Positions 14,921 through 22,808 of a DNA stretch of 41,199 bases are shown here, in pieces (within the stretch, counting starts at the first letter, position 1; each line of letters begins with the position of its first letter). The notes beneath the pieces are model-generated. The model did no database searches and was not told where the DNA came from. It saw nothing but the letters and a program-made list of their open reading frames with translations. The position numbers and the translations under genes were made by a program. Origin of the DNA: an uncultured Sutterella sp. (GTDB lineage Bacteria > Pseudomonadota > Gammaproteobacteria > Burkholderiales > Burkholderiaceae_F). The stretch covers positions 1 to 41,199 of the forward strand of contig CAAFNI010000188.1 of NCBI GenBank assembly GCA_900764215.1. The letters run 5' to 3'.

Positions 14921-16026
14921 TGCAGGACGAAGCCGGCGCCAAGGACGACGCTTATTGGATGGGCCTGGCGCTCGAGGAGGCGTCGAAGGCCCGCAGACTC
15001 TCGCCGCCGAATCCGTCGGTGGGCGCGGTGATCGTGAAGGAGGGCCGCGTGATCGGCCGAGGCTTCACGCAGCAGACCGGCGGCCCGCATGCCGAGGTGA
15101 TGGCGCTGAGGGACGCAGCGGCCGGAGGCGAGAGCGTCGAGGGCGCGACGATCTACGTGACGCTCGAACCCTGTTCGCACTGGGGACGCACGCCGCCCTG
15201 CGCGCTGGCCATCATCGAGCACAAGCTCGGCAGGGTTGTGACGTCCGTTTCTGATCCGAATCCTCAGGTGGCGGGGCGCGGCTTGAAGATGATCCGGGAG
15301 GCGGGCATCGAGGTGATCGAAGGCGTTCGAAGCGACGAGGGCTGGCTGTCCAACCGCGGCTTTCTGACCCGCATGACGACCGGCCGCCCCTGGGTGCGAA
15401 TGAAGTGCGCGGCGACGCTCGACGGCCGCACGGCCTTTCCGGACGGCCGCTCCCAGTGGATCACGGGTCCGCAGGCTCGTGAGGATGCTCAGTACTGGCG
15501 AGGGGTTTCGGGGGCGATCGTGACGGGGATCGGCACTGTGCTCGCCGACAATCCGAAGATGACGGTCAGGCTGCCGGATCAAGTGCGCTTTCCGTTCCGC
15601 GTCGTGGTGGATCCGAGGCTCGAGACGCCCGTCGACGCAGAGATTCTCAAGGGCGGCGGCACGGTCGTCGTCTGCGCCGAGGCGAATGCCGGATCCGAAG
15701 AGGCGCTTGCCGCTGCGGGCGCCGAGGTGCTGAGGCTGCCGGACGCCTCTCGTCCCGGCCGCGTGGATCTCGCCGCGCTTCTTGACGAACTCGGCCGCCG
15801 GCAGGTCAACGAAGTCCATCTTGAGGCGGGGGCCGGACTCAACGGGAGCTTTCTCGCGTCGGATCTCGTCGACGAGATCGTGCTGTATACTGCTCCCTGC
15901 CTTTTCGGCTCGGGAATGCCCGTCGCCAGCGTGCCGCTTCCCGAGGAGCCCGGTCTGGCGCACCGCTGGACGATTGAAGACTTTACTCAGATCGGAGCCG
16001 ATCTGCGTGTGATTTTGAGGAGATGA
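14917..16026 (+). CDS. ribD: Bifunctional riboflavin biosynthesis deaminase/reductase
   Basis: 369 residues catalysing two successive steps of riboflavin synthesis: deamination of the pyrimidine intermediate and reduction of its ribosyl side chain. The N-terminal deaminase domain has the zinc site H58-A-E60 and PCSHWGRTPPC (C86, C95). The C-terminal reductase domain starts near residue 150 (RPWVRMKCAATLDGRTA, then WITGPQAREDAQ). GGGGAGG precedes the ATG, which overlaps the nrdR stop. ribE follows after six bases. Confidence 0.97.
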   Translation: MMQDEAGAKDDAYWMGLALEEASKARRLSPPNPSVGAVIVKEGRVIGRGFTQQTGGPHAEVMALRDAAAGGESVEGATIYVTLEPCSHWGRTPPCALAIIEHKLGRVVTSVSDPNPQVAGRGLKMIREAGIEVIEGVRSDEGWLSNRGFLTRMTTGRPWVRMKCAATLDGRTAFPDGRSQWITGPQAREDAQYWRGVSGAIVTGIGTVLADNPKMTVRLPDQVRFPFRVVVDPRLETPVDAEILKGGGTVVVCAEANAGSEEALAAAGAEVLRLPDASRPGRVDLAALLDELGRRQVNEVHLEAGAGLNGSFLASDLVDEIVLYTAPCLFGSGMPVASVPLPEEPGLAHRWTIEDFTQIGADLRVILRR

Positions 16027-16032
16027 CTCTAG

Positions 16033-16653
16033 ATGTTTACCGGCATTATTCAGGCTATCGGCAAGGTCCGCGAACCGGAGCCTCTCGGCAACGGCGTTCG
16101 CCTGACGATCTGCGCTCCCGATCTCGGTCTTGACGAAGTCCGCATCGGCGACTCGATCGCCGTCAACGGCGCCTGCATGACCGTAGTCGAGAAGACGGAC
16201 ACGGAATTCAAGGTGGACGTCTCCGCAGAGAGCCTCTCGAAGACGACGGGGCTTGATACGTTTGGCGAAGTCAACCTTGAGAAGGCCATGCGCCTGGGCG
16301 ACCGCGTCGACGGCCATCTCGTGAGCGGACACGTCGACGGCGTGGGTCAGGTCGAGAGCATGGAGCAGGTCGCCGAATCGTGGCGCCTCGTCATCCGCGC
16401 GCCGCGCATCCTTTCGCCTTATCTCGCCTACAAGGGCTCGATCACGGTCAACGGCGTCTCGCTCACGATCAACAAGGTCGAGGATACGGCGATTGATACG
16501 CTCGTGACGATCAACCTCATTCCGCATACGGTCGAAGTGACGACGCTCAAGCATCTCAAGGCCCAGAGCTACGTCAATCTTGAAATCGACACGATCGCCC
16601 GCTACATCGAGCGAATGATGTCGCTTCGCAATGACGAGGATTCCCTCTTCTGA
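16033..16653 (+). CDS. ribE: Riboflavin synthase, alpha subunit
   Basis: 206 residues, the family norm. It dismutates two lumazines to riboflavin. The two tandem lumazine-binding barrels are evident: MFTGIIQAIGKV...NGACMTV in the first half and HLVSGHVDGVG...VNGVSLTINKV in the second. It lies in the nrdR-ribD-ribE unit. It is also called ribC in some species. The unit ends at the terminator 16679-16716. Confidence 0.97.
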   Translation: MFTGIIQAIGKVREPEPLGNGVRLTICAPDLGLDEVRIGDSIAVNGACMTVVEKTDTEFKVDVSAESLSKTTGLDTFGEVNLEKAMRLGDRVDGHLVSGHVDGVGQVESMEQVAESWRLVIRAPRILSPYLAYKGSITVNGVSLTINKVEDTAIDTLVTINLIPHTVEVTTLKHLKAQSYVNLEIDTIARYIERMMSLRNDEDSLF

Positions 16654-16678
16654 CAAGAGGAAGACGTTTCGAATCCTC

Positions 16679-16716
16679 AAGGGGCGGCGTTCTTCAGAAG
16701 AAGGGCGCCGCCTTTT
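16679..16716 (+). terminator. Rho-independent terminator after ribE
   Basis: GGCGGCG (16683-16689) pairs with CGCCGCC (16706-16712), with an inner TTCTT/AAGAA stem, followed by TTTT. Confidence 0.8.
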
Positions 16717-16734
16717 CGACGGCGGGCCCGAAAA

Positions 16735-16777
16735 AACGGGCTTTGCTCCCGTTAGGCCTGCGTCATGCAGGCCTTTC
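16735..16777 (+). other. Two tandem hairpins in the ribE-ribH gap
   Basis: AACGGG/CCCGTT (16735-16753) is followed immediately by AGGCCTGC/GCAGGCCT (16754-16774) and TTT. The second is terminator-like. A -10-like TAAAAT lies at 16782-16787 without a clear -35. No FMN riboswitch (RFN element) was recognised in this 245-base gap. Confidence 0.5.
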
Positions 16778-16801
16778 GCGGTAAAATGAACGTCTATCAG
16801 T

Positions 16802-16823
16802 CGCCGCCGGCAGTCCGGCGGCG
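16802..16823 (+). other. Perfect 9-bp GC hairpin in the ribH leader
   Basis: CGCCGCCGG and CCGGCGGCG enclose CAGT. A further weak stem (CCCGA/TCGGG, up to 16845) follows. The hairpin ends 75 bases before ribH. Confidence 0.5.
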
Positions 16824-16898
16824 GCCCGAGGGCCCGGCCTTCGGGATCTTTTCAAAACGAATTCAGCTCCCGCCTGCATAGGCCCCTAGGAGACAGAC

Positions 16899-17402
16899 AT
16901 GGCTGTTGATATTGTTCCCACCAAACTCGACGGTACCGACCTTCGCATCGGCATCGTGGTCGCCCGCTTCAACGAATACGCCGGCCGCGGCGAATTCGAG
17001 TCCTGCATGGACGAACTGCGCAAGCTCGGCGTGATGGACGAGGACGTGACGAAGGTGTCCGTTCCGGGTGCCCTTGAAATTCCGTTTGCGCTGCAAAAGC
17101 TCGCTCAGACTGGCGAGTACGATGCCCTGATCGCCCTCGGAGCCGTCATTCGCGGTGAGACCTACCATTTTGAACTCGTGAGCAACGAGTCCGGCAGCGG
17201 CATCACCCGCGTCTGCCTCGACTACGACATTCCCATTGCCAATGGCGTTCTGACGACGGAAAACGACGAGCAGTGCGAGGAGCGCATCGACATGAAGGGA
17301 CGTGACTGCGCCCGCTGCGCCGTTGAAATGGCCAATTTCGCCAAGGAGTTCTGCACCGAAGAATTCGACGAAGAGTTCGACGACGCGTCCGCTGAAGACT
17401 GA
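16899..17402 (+). CDS. ribH: 6,7-dimethyl-8-ribityllumazine synthase
   Basis: 167 residues. It condenses the ribD-derived pyrimidine with dihydroxybutanone phosphate to form lumazine, the substrate of RibE. Family motifs are IGIVVARFNEY, VPGALEIPFALQ, GAVIRGETYHFELVSNE (with the catalytic His) and IPIANGVLTTEND. The C-terminus carries an acidic extension rich in Glu and Asp. AGGAGA precedes the ATG. nusB follows after 26 bases. The dihydroxybutanone-phosphate enzyme (ribB/ribBA), often encoded between ribE and ribH in relatives, is not here. Confidence 0.97.
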   Translation: MAVDIVPTKLDGTDLRIGIVVARFNEYAGRGEFESCMDELRKLGVMDEDVTKVSVPGALEIPFALQKLAQTGEYDALIALGAVIRGETYHFELVSNESGSGITRVCLDYDIPIANGVLTTENDEQCEERIDMKGRDCARCAVEMANFAKEFCTEEFDEEFDDASAED

Positions 17403-17428
17403 CGACGGCATCAAAGGAATTTTGAAGA

Positions 17429-17938
17429 ATGACTGAACACAAGGAAGGCCGCCGCAAATCGGCGGCGCACTCCGCCCGTCACCTGGCCCGCGTCTTCGTG
17501 ATGCTTGGCCTCTACCAGTGGCTCGCCGATCCGTCTCAGGACTACGCCGGCATTGAAGCGCATCTCTCAAGCCTTCTGCATGACGAGGAGGAGCAGCTCG
17601 AGGGGAGCGACATTCGGCCGACGGATTTCGAGAAGGCCGACCGCGAGCTCTTCACGAAGCTGCTCGCCGGCGTGCTCGACCGCCATGCCGAAGTGGCCGA
17701 CGTCATTGCGCGGCACGCCGACCGCGAGCTCACCCGCATCTCGCTCGTTGAACGTGCGGTGCTCATGATCGGCACGTACGAGCTCATGGCTTGTCCGGAA
17801 ACGCCTTGGCGCGTGATCCTCAACGAGTCCATTGAACTCGTCAAGCAGTTCGGCAGCGGCTATCGTTTCACGAACGCGGTGCTTGAGCTCGTCGCCCGCG
17901 AAGTTCGTCCCGAAGAGACGGCTGCTCAGCGCGTCTGA
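17429..17938 (+). CDS. nusB: Transcription antitermination factor NusB
   Basis: 169 residues. An all-helical RNA-binding protein that, with NusE/S10, binds boxA RNA and supports rRNA antitermination. Family blocks are RHLARVFVMLGLYQWL near residue 22, LVERAVLMIGTYEL near 108, and PWRVILNESIELVKQFG with SGYRFTNAVLE at the C-terminal end. The ribH-nusB pair is a classical operon; AAGGAA sits upstream of the ATG. The operon ends at the terminator 17984-18014. Confidence 0.96.
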   Translation: MTEHKEGRRKSAAHSARHLARVFVMLGLYQWLADPSQDYAGIEAHLSSLLHDEEEQLEGSDIRPTDFEKADRELFTKLLAGVLDRHAEVADVIARHADRELTRISLVERAVLMIGTYELMACPETPWRVILNESIELVKQFGSGYRFTNAVLELVAREVRPEETAAQRV

Positions 17939-17983
17939 CGCTCCGGTCTCCGACTGCATTCGGGACTGATGTCCCCCATGCGG

Positions 17984-18014
17984 GCCGTTCCCTTCGGAGG
18001 GAGCGGCTCTTTTT
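17984..18014 (+). terminator. Rho-independent terminator of ribH-nusB
   Basis: A 10-bp stem (GCCGTTCCCT with AGGGAGCGGC, one G-U) around a TCGG loop, followed by TCTTTTT. Confidence 0.9.
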
Positions 18015-18048
18015 CTTGCAAGCGTGCTTTTTTTTCGGAGGTAGAAAA

Positions 18049-19044
18049 ATGCGCCGCGGAGAATTTCAGATCATCGACCGCTTCTTTACGCATGATGCGT
18101 TCGGGGAATGGCGAAGCCAGGGCGTGGGCGACGATTGTGCCATCATCGACATGCCGGGGAACCGGATTGCGGTGACGACGGACATGATGGCCGTGGGCAC
18201 GCATTTTCTCCCCAATGCCAAGCCTGAAGACATCGGCTTCAAGGCGCTGGCGGTCAATCTGTCGGACCTTGCGGCCGCAGGCGCATCGCCCAGAGCGTTT
18301 TTTCTCTCGATAGGGCTCCCGGAACGCGATGATGCGTGGCTCTCGGGTTTTTCGCGCGGGCTGATGGCGCTCGCGGAAAGTTCGGGCTGTGCGCTCTTGG
18401 GAGGAGATACGACCCGGACGGCAGAAGTGAAGGGCACGCATGCGCCGGTGACGATCTCAATCACGGCGATGGGTTCGCTCCCTGAAGGCAGGGGACTCAC
18501 GCGCGCGGGCGCCAGGCCCGGCGACGACATCTGGGTCTCCGGCACGGTGGGCGACGCGTATGCGGCCCTCAAGCATCGCTGGGGGCAGTGGCAGCTGATG
18601 CCGGATGCCGCCGAAGCGCTCTTTCCCAGAATGGATCGGCCGACGCCGAGAAATCAGCTGGGATCGTCGCTTCTTGATTTGGCTACGGCCTGCGCGGACG
18701 TTTCGGACGGCCTTCTGGCGGATTTGGGGCATATTCTCGAGCGCAGCGGCGTCTCGGGGAGCATTCTCTGGGAGGCGGTGCCGGTCTCCGGCGCATTGAG
18801 GGCGCTTTCGCCTGCACAGCAGCAGGAAGCTGCGCTCGCGGGAGGCGACGACTACGAGCTCGTTTTCACGGCGCCGCCCTCGGCTGCGCTTCGAATCGAG
18901 CAGGCAGGCCTGTTGACCGGGACCAGACTAACCCGAATTGGTAAGATTTGCGAAAAAGTCTCGGGCGATAATCTCACTGTCCGCTCGCAAAACGGCGGCA
19001 TCGTGACGACGCCCGTGCAGGGATTCGATCACTTTGCCGCCTGA
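18049..19044 (+). CDS. thiL: Thiamine-monophosphate kinase
   Basis: 331 residues. It phosphorylates thiamine monophosphate to the active cofactor thiamine diphosphate. Conserved metal- and ATP-binding motifs are GVGDDCAII (near residue 25), TTDMMAVGTHF, ALAVNLSDLAAAGASPR and GGDTTR. The Met at 18049 has GGAGG eight bases upstream and begins the conserved GEFQIIDRFF; an upstream in-frame start is less likely. pgpA and cinA follow in the same direction. Confidence 0.96.
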   Translation: MRRGEFQIIDRFFTHDAFGEWRSQGVGDDCAIIDMPGNRIAVTTDMMAVGTHFLPNAKPEDIGFKALAVNLSDLAAAGASPRAFFLSIGLPERDDAWLSGFSRGLMALAESSGCALLGGDTTRTAEVKGTHAPVTISITAMGSLPEGRGLTRAGARPGDDIWVSGTVGDAYAALKHRWGQWQLMPDAAEALFPRMDRPTPRNQLGSSLLDLATACADVSDGLLADLGHILERSGVSGSILWEAVPVSGALRALSPAQQQEAALAGGDDYELVFTAPPSAALRIEQAGLLTGTRLTRIGKICEKVSGDNLTVRSQNGGIVTTPVQGFDHFAA

Positions 19045-19080
19045 GGCGAAGCGCTTGTCCCCGACCTTCGACCCCACAGT

Positions 19081-19102
19081 GCCGCCGGCTCCGGCCGGCG
19101 GC
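19081..19102 (+). other. Perfect 9-bp hairpin before the pgpA ribosome-binding site
   Basis: GCCGCCGGC and GCCGGCGGC enclose TCCG. It ends eight bases before AGGAAGTG and closely resembles the hairpin at 16802-16823. Confidence 0.5.
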
Positions 19103-19120
19103 GGCAATCAGGAAGTGAAC

Positions 19121-19639
19121 ATGCTGCAGAAGTACGATGACTCCAACCCCGCCAATCAGATCGAATTGACCGGCCGCTTCGTGTGGTCTCATCCGGCTCA
19201 TATGATCGCAACGTTCTTCGGCGCCGGGCTGCCGGCCAAGGCGCCTGGCACCTATGGCTCGCTTGCGGGCGCGCTTGCCTTCATCGTGCTGTCGCCCGCC
19301 ATGACGACGGCCGCCTGGGTGATTCTTTCGATTGCGCTCTTCATCGCCGGCGCCTGGGCTTCTGACAAGGTCGCCGCCGATCTTGGCGTAGAGGACCACA
19401 AGGGCATCGTCGTTGACGAGGTGGTGGGCATCTGGCTTCTTTTTGCATTTCTGCCGGCAGGCACGCTCTGGTGGATTGCGGGCTTTGCGGCCTTCCGCTT
19501 CTTTGACATCATGAAGCTGCCGCCGGTCGACATCATCGACGAAAAGATGAAGAACGGCGTGGGCGTGATGCTCGACGACGTGGTCGCGGCCTTCTATGCC
19601 TGGGTGGTCGTGAGCATTCTCGGCTGGCTTTTCGGCTAA
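19121..19639 (+). CDS. pgpA: Phosphatidylglycerophosphatase A
   Basis: 172-residue inner-membrane enzyme that dephosphorylates phosphatidylglycerophosphate to phosphatidylglycerol. The family pattern is present: FFGAGLPAKAPGTYGSLAG near the N-terminus, DHKGIVVDEVVGIW with the catalytic acidic residues, and FRFFDIMKLPPVDIIDEKMKNGVGVMLDDVVAAFYA. Three to four hydrophobic membrane segments alternate with these. The ATG at 19121 has AGGAAG upstream; the frame continues back into thiL, but the extra residues are Pro/Gly-rich and unlikely. Confidence 0.94.
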   Translation: MLQKYDDSNPANQIELTGRFVWSHPAHMIATFFGAGLPAKAPGTYGSLAGALAFIVLSPAMTTAAWVILSIALFIAGAWASDKVAADLGVEDHKGIVVDEVVGIWLLFAFLPAGTLWWIAGFAAFRFFDIMKLPPVDIIDEKMKNGVGVMLDDVVAAFYAWVVVSILGWLFG

Positions 19640-19643
19640 GCGA

Positions 19644-20183
19644 ATGCCGGATCTCAACGAGCGCATTGCGCTGGCGGCCGAACGTCTTGGCGTTGTTGCC
19701 AAGGAGCGGCGCCATGTCGTCGTGACGGCCGAAAGCTGCACGGGCGGCGCCATTGCCGCCGCCGTCACGGAAGTGTCCGGCAGTTCTCAGTGGTTTCGCG
19801 AAGGGTTCGTGACCTATGCCAGCGAGGCCAAGACGTCGCTTCTCGACGTCGACCCCGAGATGATCGAAAAGTCGGGCGTTGTGAGCGAGGACGTTGCGCA
19901 GGCCATGGCCCGCGGCGCGCTCGCCCGCAGCCCCGAGTCGACGCTCGCCGTTGCCGTGACGGGTGTGGCGGGCCCGACGGGCGGCACTGCGCGCACGCCC
20001 GTCGGCACGGTGTGCGTCGGATGGGCCGAGCGCTTCAACGAGCACATCGTCACGTACGTGCGCACGATACATGCTTCGGGCAGCCGCTCGACGGTGCGAC
20101 GAGCAGCCGTGCTTACGGCGCTTGAGGGTCTGATCGAACTCATGCGCTTCGGCAACCCCGCCTCGATGCCGAGCGAATATTGA
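19644..20183 (+). CDS. pncC: CinA-family nicotinamide-nucleotide amidohydrolase (PncC)
   Basis: 179 residues consisting of the stand-alone CinA C-terminal domain. It deamidates NMN to nicotinate mononucleotide in NAD recycling. Key blocks are VVTAESCTGGAIAAAVTEVSGSSQWFREGFVTYAS at residues 26-60 and AVAVTGVAGPTGGTARTPVGTVCVGW near 105-130. It starts four bases after the pgpA stop, so translation is probably coupled. It is often annotated cinA or ygaD. Confidence 0.94.
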   Translation: MPDLNERIALAAERLGVVAKERRHVVVTAESCTGGAIAAAVTEVSGSSQWFREGFVTYASEAKTSLLDVDPEMIEKSGVVSEDVAQAMARGALARSPESTLAVAVTGVAGPTGGTARTPVGTVCVGWAERFNEHIVTYVRTIHASGSRSTVRRAAVLTALEGLIELMRFGNPASMPSEY

Positions 20184-20192
20184 TTCCTGAGC

Positions 20193-20220
20193 GGCGCCAC
20201 TGCACCCGGCGCCCTTTTTT
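20193..20220 (+). terminator. Rho-independent terminator of thiL-pgpA-pncC
   Basis: GGCGCC (20193-20198) pairs with GGCGCC (20208-20213), followed by C and six Ts. Confidence 0.75.
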
Positions 20221-20235
20221 GTCTTTGTTGAAAAC

Positions 20236-21561
20236 ATGTCCAGTTGGTTTGACATATTGATTCTGGTGATTCTCATCGGCATGAACGGCGCTTTTGCGCT
20301 CAGCGAGGTTGCGCTCATCACGAGCCGCAGAGCGAGGCTGCAGCACATGGACGAGGAGAGCGTGCCCGGCGCAAGGCGCGCCATGGACATGAATGCAGAT
20401 CCGAACCGTGCGCTTTCGACCATTCAGGTGGGCATTACGTCCATAGGCCTGCTTTCAGGCATCTTCGGCGAGTCTGCGCTTGCCAAGCCCGTGGCGGATT
20501 GGCTTGTGTCGATCGGCATGAGCGCAGAGACGGCCTCGGCCGTCGGCATCACGTTGGTGGTGGTGCTGCTGACCTACTTCTCGATCGTCATGGGAGAGCT
20601 CGTTCCCAAGCGCATCGGCCAGATGGCGCCCGAGCGTCTTGCGTGCCGCGTTTCGCCCGTCCTTCACATGCTTTCCCTCGCTGCCGCGCCCTTCGTGAAG
20701 CTTCTCTCGGTTTCCACCGCGACGATTCTCAGGCTTTTGCGTGTCGACACGCGAAGCCAGAACGCCGTGACGGAGGAGGAGATTCACGCCATGATCGACG
20801 AAGGCGAGGAGTCGGGCGTGATAGAGACGGTCGAGCGCGACATGGTGCGCAACGTCTTCCGCCTCGATGATCGGCAGGTCGCGTCGCTCATGACGCCGCG
20901 CGCCGACATCGACTGGATTGATCTGGAGGATTCGCCCGAAGTCAATATCGAGAAGATCCGCTCTTCAAAGCGTTCTCGGCTGCCGGTGTGCGTGGGCAGC
21001 CTCGACGACGTCAAGGGGTTCTGCTCGACGCGTTCGCTGCTGCAGCAGATGATGGAAAAGGGCCGCGCCGACTTCAAGGACAATCTTGTGGCGCCGGTTT
21101 ACGTGCCTGAGTCCCTCACGGGCATGGAGCTGCTCGAGAACTTCAGAAAGACCGATACTCCCGTCGCGCTCGTCGTCGACGAGTACGGCGAAGTTCAGGG
21201 CATCGTGACGCCCCGCGACGTGCTCGAGGCCATCGCGGGAGAGTTCAAGCCCGAGCAGCCTGGCGACGCTTGGGTGACGAAGCGGGATGACGGCTCTTTT
21301 CTGCTTGACGGCATGATTCCCATCCCGGAGCTCAAGGACGTGCTTGACATCAAGAGCGTGCCGGAGGAGGACTTCGGACGCTACAACACGCTCGCCGGCA
21401 TGATGATGCTGCTGCTCGGCCGGCTGCCGAAGGAGGGCGACGTTGCCGAGTGGGACGGATGGAGGCTGGAAATCATTGACATGGACCGTCGCCGCATAGA
21501 CAAGGTGCTCGCCGTGAAGGTGAAGACTGCGGGCAAGGCGGGCGGTGAAGGCGCACGATGA
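20236..21561 (+). CDS. CNNM/CBS-domain membrane protein (HlyC/CorC family)
   Basis: 441 residues. The N-terminal CNNM transmembrane domain spans about residues 1-150 (LILVILIGMNGAFALSEVALITSRRARL, then a hydrophobic run GITLVVVLLTYFSIVMGELVPKRI). Two CBS domains follow (about 205-330, with MTPRADIDWIDLE and DEYGEVQGIVTPRDVLEAI), then a CorC_HlyC domain (about 345-430). Members of this family are proposed ion (Mg/Co, Na) or polyamine exporters such as YtfL/PaeA and MpfA; the true substrate cannot be told from sequence. The ribosome-binding site is weak. The next gene overlaps or abuts its stop, suggesting an operon. Confidence 0.9.
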   Translation: MSSWFDILILVILIGMNGAFALSEVALITSRRARLQHMDEESVPGARRAMDMNADPNRALSTIQVGITSIGLLSGIFGESALAKPVADWLVSIGMSAETASAVGITLVVVLLTYFSIVMGELVPKRIGQMAPERLACRVSPVLHMLSLAAAPFVKLLSVSTATILRLLRVDTRSQNAVTEEEIHAMIDEGEESGVIETVERDMVRNVFRLDDRQVASLMTPRADIDWIDLEDSPEVNIEKIRSSKRSRLPVCVGSLDDVKGFCSTRSLLQQMMEKGRADFKDNLVAPVYVPESLTGMELLENFRKTDTPVALVVDEYGEVQGIVTPRDVLEAIAGEFKPEQPGDAWVTKRDDGSFLLDGMIPIPELKDVLDIKSVPEEDFGRYNTLAGMMMLLLGRLPKEGDVAEWDGWRLEIIDMDRRRIDKVLAVKVKTAGKAGGEGAR

Positions 21562-21577
21562 GGAGAGGAAGGTGTCT

Positions 21578-22753
21578 GTGAGGAAGGCATGGGCGGCCGG
21601 CGCCGCCGTTGCGGCGATCGTCGCCGCCGCGGCGGGCGCGGTGTGGCTCCAGGGACGCATCTTTGACCAACGGTTTGAGGCATTCGCTCGCGAAATGTCC
21701 GACAAGGGCGTGCTTGCGGGCGCACTCGTGAACGCCGAGCAGACGGGACGAAGCTTTGCCCGCCGCGATCTTTCGATCGGGGTGCGCGCTGCCGGCCTTG
21801 AGCTTCGCTGGACGGGATCCGTGCGGTTCGGACTCGGCATGACGGCGAGACTTTCGCTTGACAAGACCTGCGGGACGATGGCTGAACTGTCCGAACTCGG
21901 CGTTGAGGGCCTTGAGGACGAGATCGTGGTGACAAGAGGCTTGTTGGAGAAGACTCCGGAAGTTGTCTGGCGCGTGAAGCCTTTCCGCCTGTCTTCCGAC
22001 GGCGTGCTCTGCAGCTCCGGTGGGATTGAGCTCTCGTCGACGAATCTAGAACGCGAGGGCCGTGCGCTCTGGCATGGGCTCACCTGCGCGCATGGCGGGG
22101 AAAACGTCCGAGTGGGCGACGTCATGCTTGAAGCGGCGGCTTCGGCGGACGGACGAAGGGCCGAAATCAGAGCGTCGGTTGCCGGCGCCGCTGCGGATGC
22201 TGCGGGCCTGCGTGCGAAGACGGGCGCTGTCGAGATGGAAGGCACGCTTGAGGAGACGAGGGCCGAAACCGCTGAGGACGAGGCGCTCTACGCGCAGACG
22301 AGCATGTTCAGGGTTCAGAACGTCGAGCATGAGGGCGATCGGATCTTTGATGCATGGACTTGGCGCTCGAAGATGACCAACGTGCCCGCCCGCCTTGTGG
22401 AGGCCATGATGCTCGGGGATGCCTCAGGCCCCGTGATTGTCGAGGCGGCAGCACGGGAGGCGATCATGCAGGGCGGCATGACGTTCGATCTCGATGAGTG
22501 CACGGTGACGAGAAACGGCCGGCTTCTGACGGCTTCGGGACGCATTGCGAGGGATGGGCAAAGGCTCGGAGCCGTATTCGTGAGGCTGGATCCCGAATTC
22601 GGCGAGGACATCAAGGGGTGGTCCCGGGTTGTGGAGGAGCTTAAGGCCGGAGGCAGGCTTCGGATGGTTGACGGCCGGCTTGAGGCTCATGTGGAGTTGA
22701 CGACTGAGGGCGTGACAGTCAACGGCGCGAAGCTCGATTCGCTTCAGCAATGA
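21578..22753 (+). CDS. DUF945/YdgA-like membrane-anchored protein
   Basis: About 391 residues of uncertain function. After a short basic start there is one N-terminal membrane segment (AWAAGAAVAAIVAAAAGAVWL). A long predicted-periplasmic beta-rich region follows and ends in a pattern like the YdgA C-terminus (LTTEGVTVNGAKLDSL). The overall layout, with a single TM followed by a region comparing RRDLSIGVRAAG-type strands, fits DUF945, but similarity is loose. The start is chosen as the GTG at 21578 after AGGAAGG; GTGs at 21572 and 21545 are alternatives, the latter overlapping the CNNM gene. It is probably co-transcribed with the CNNM/CBS gene. Confidence 0.6.
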   Translation: MRKAWAAGAAVAAIVAAAAGAVWLQGRIFDQRFEAFAREMSDKGVLAGALVNAEQTGRSFARRDLSIGVRAAGLELRWTGSVRFGLGMTARLSLDKTCGTMAELSELGVEGLEDEIVVTRGLLEKTPEVVWRVKPFRLSSDGVLCSSGGIELSSTNLEREGRALWHGLTCAHGGENVRVGDVMLEAAASADGRRAEIRASVAGAAADAAGLRAKTGAVEMEGTLEETRAETAEDEALYAQTSMFRVQNVEHEGDRIFDAWTWRSKMTNVPARLVEAMMLGDASGPVIVEAAAREAIMQGGMTFDLDECTVTRNGRLLTASGRIARDGQRLGAVFVRLDPEFGEDIKGWSRVVEELKAGGRLRMVDGRLEAHVELTTEGVTVNGAKLDSLQQ

Positions 22754-22756
22754 AAG

Positions 22757-22786
22757 AAGGCCTGCGGAGACATCCGGCAGGCCTTT
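22757..22786 (+). terminator. Terminator between convergent genes
   Basis: AAGGCCTGC (22757-22765) pairs with GCAGGCCTT (22777-22785), with an inner CGG/CCG. It sits just after the DUF945-like stop and may serve pyrF on the other strand as well. Confidence 0.75.
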
Positions 22787-22808
22787 CCGATATGGACGGA
22801 GACGTGCG

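Noticed and set aside
14884..16680. Long open frame on the minus strand opposite ribD-ribE (598 codons)
   Set aside because: Lies wholly antisense to two strongly conserved enzymes; long antisense frames are common in GC-rich coding DNA and it resembles no protein family.
16654..16898. FMN riboswitch before ribH
   Set aside because: The conserved RFN core could not be found; only simple hairpins were seen.
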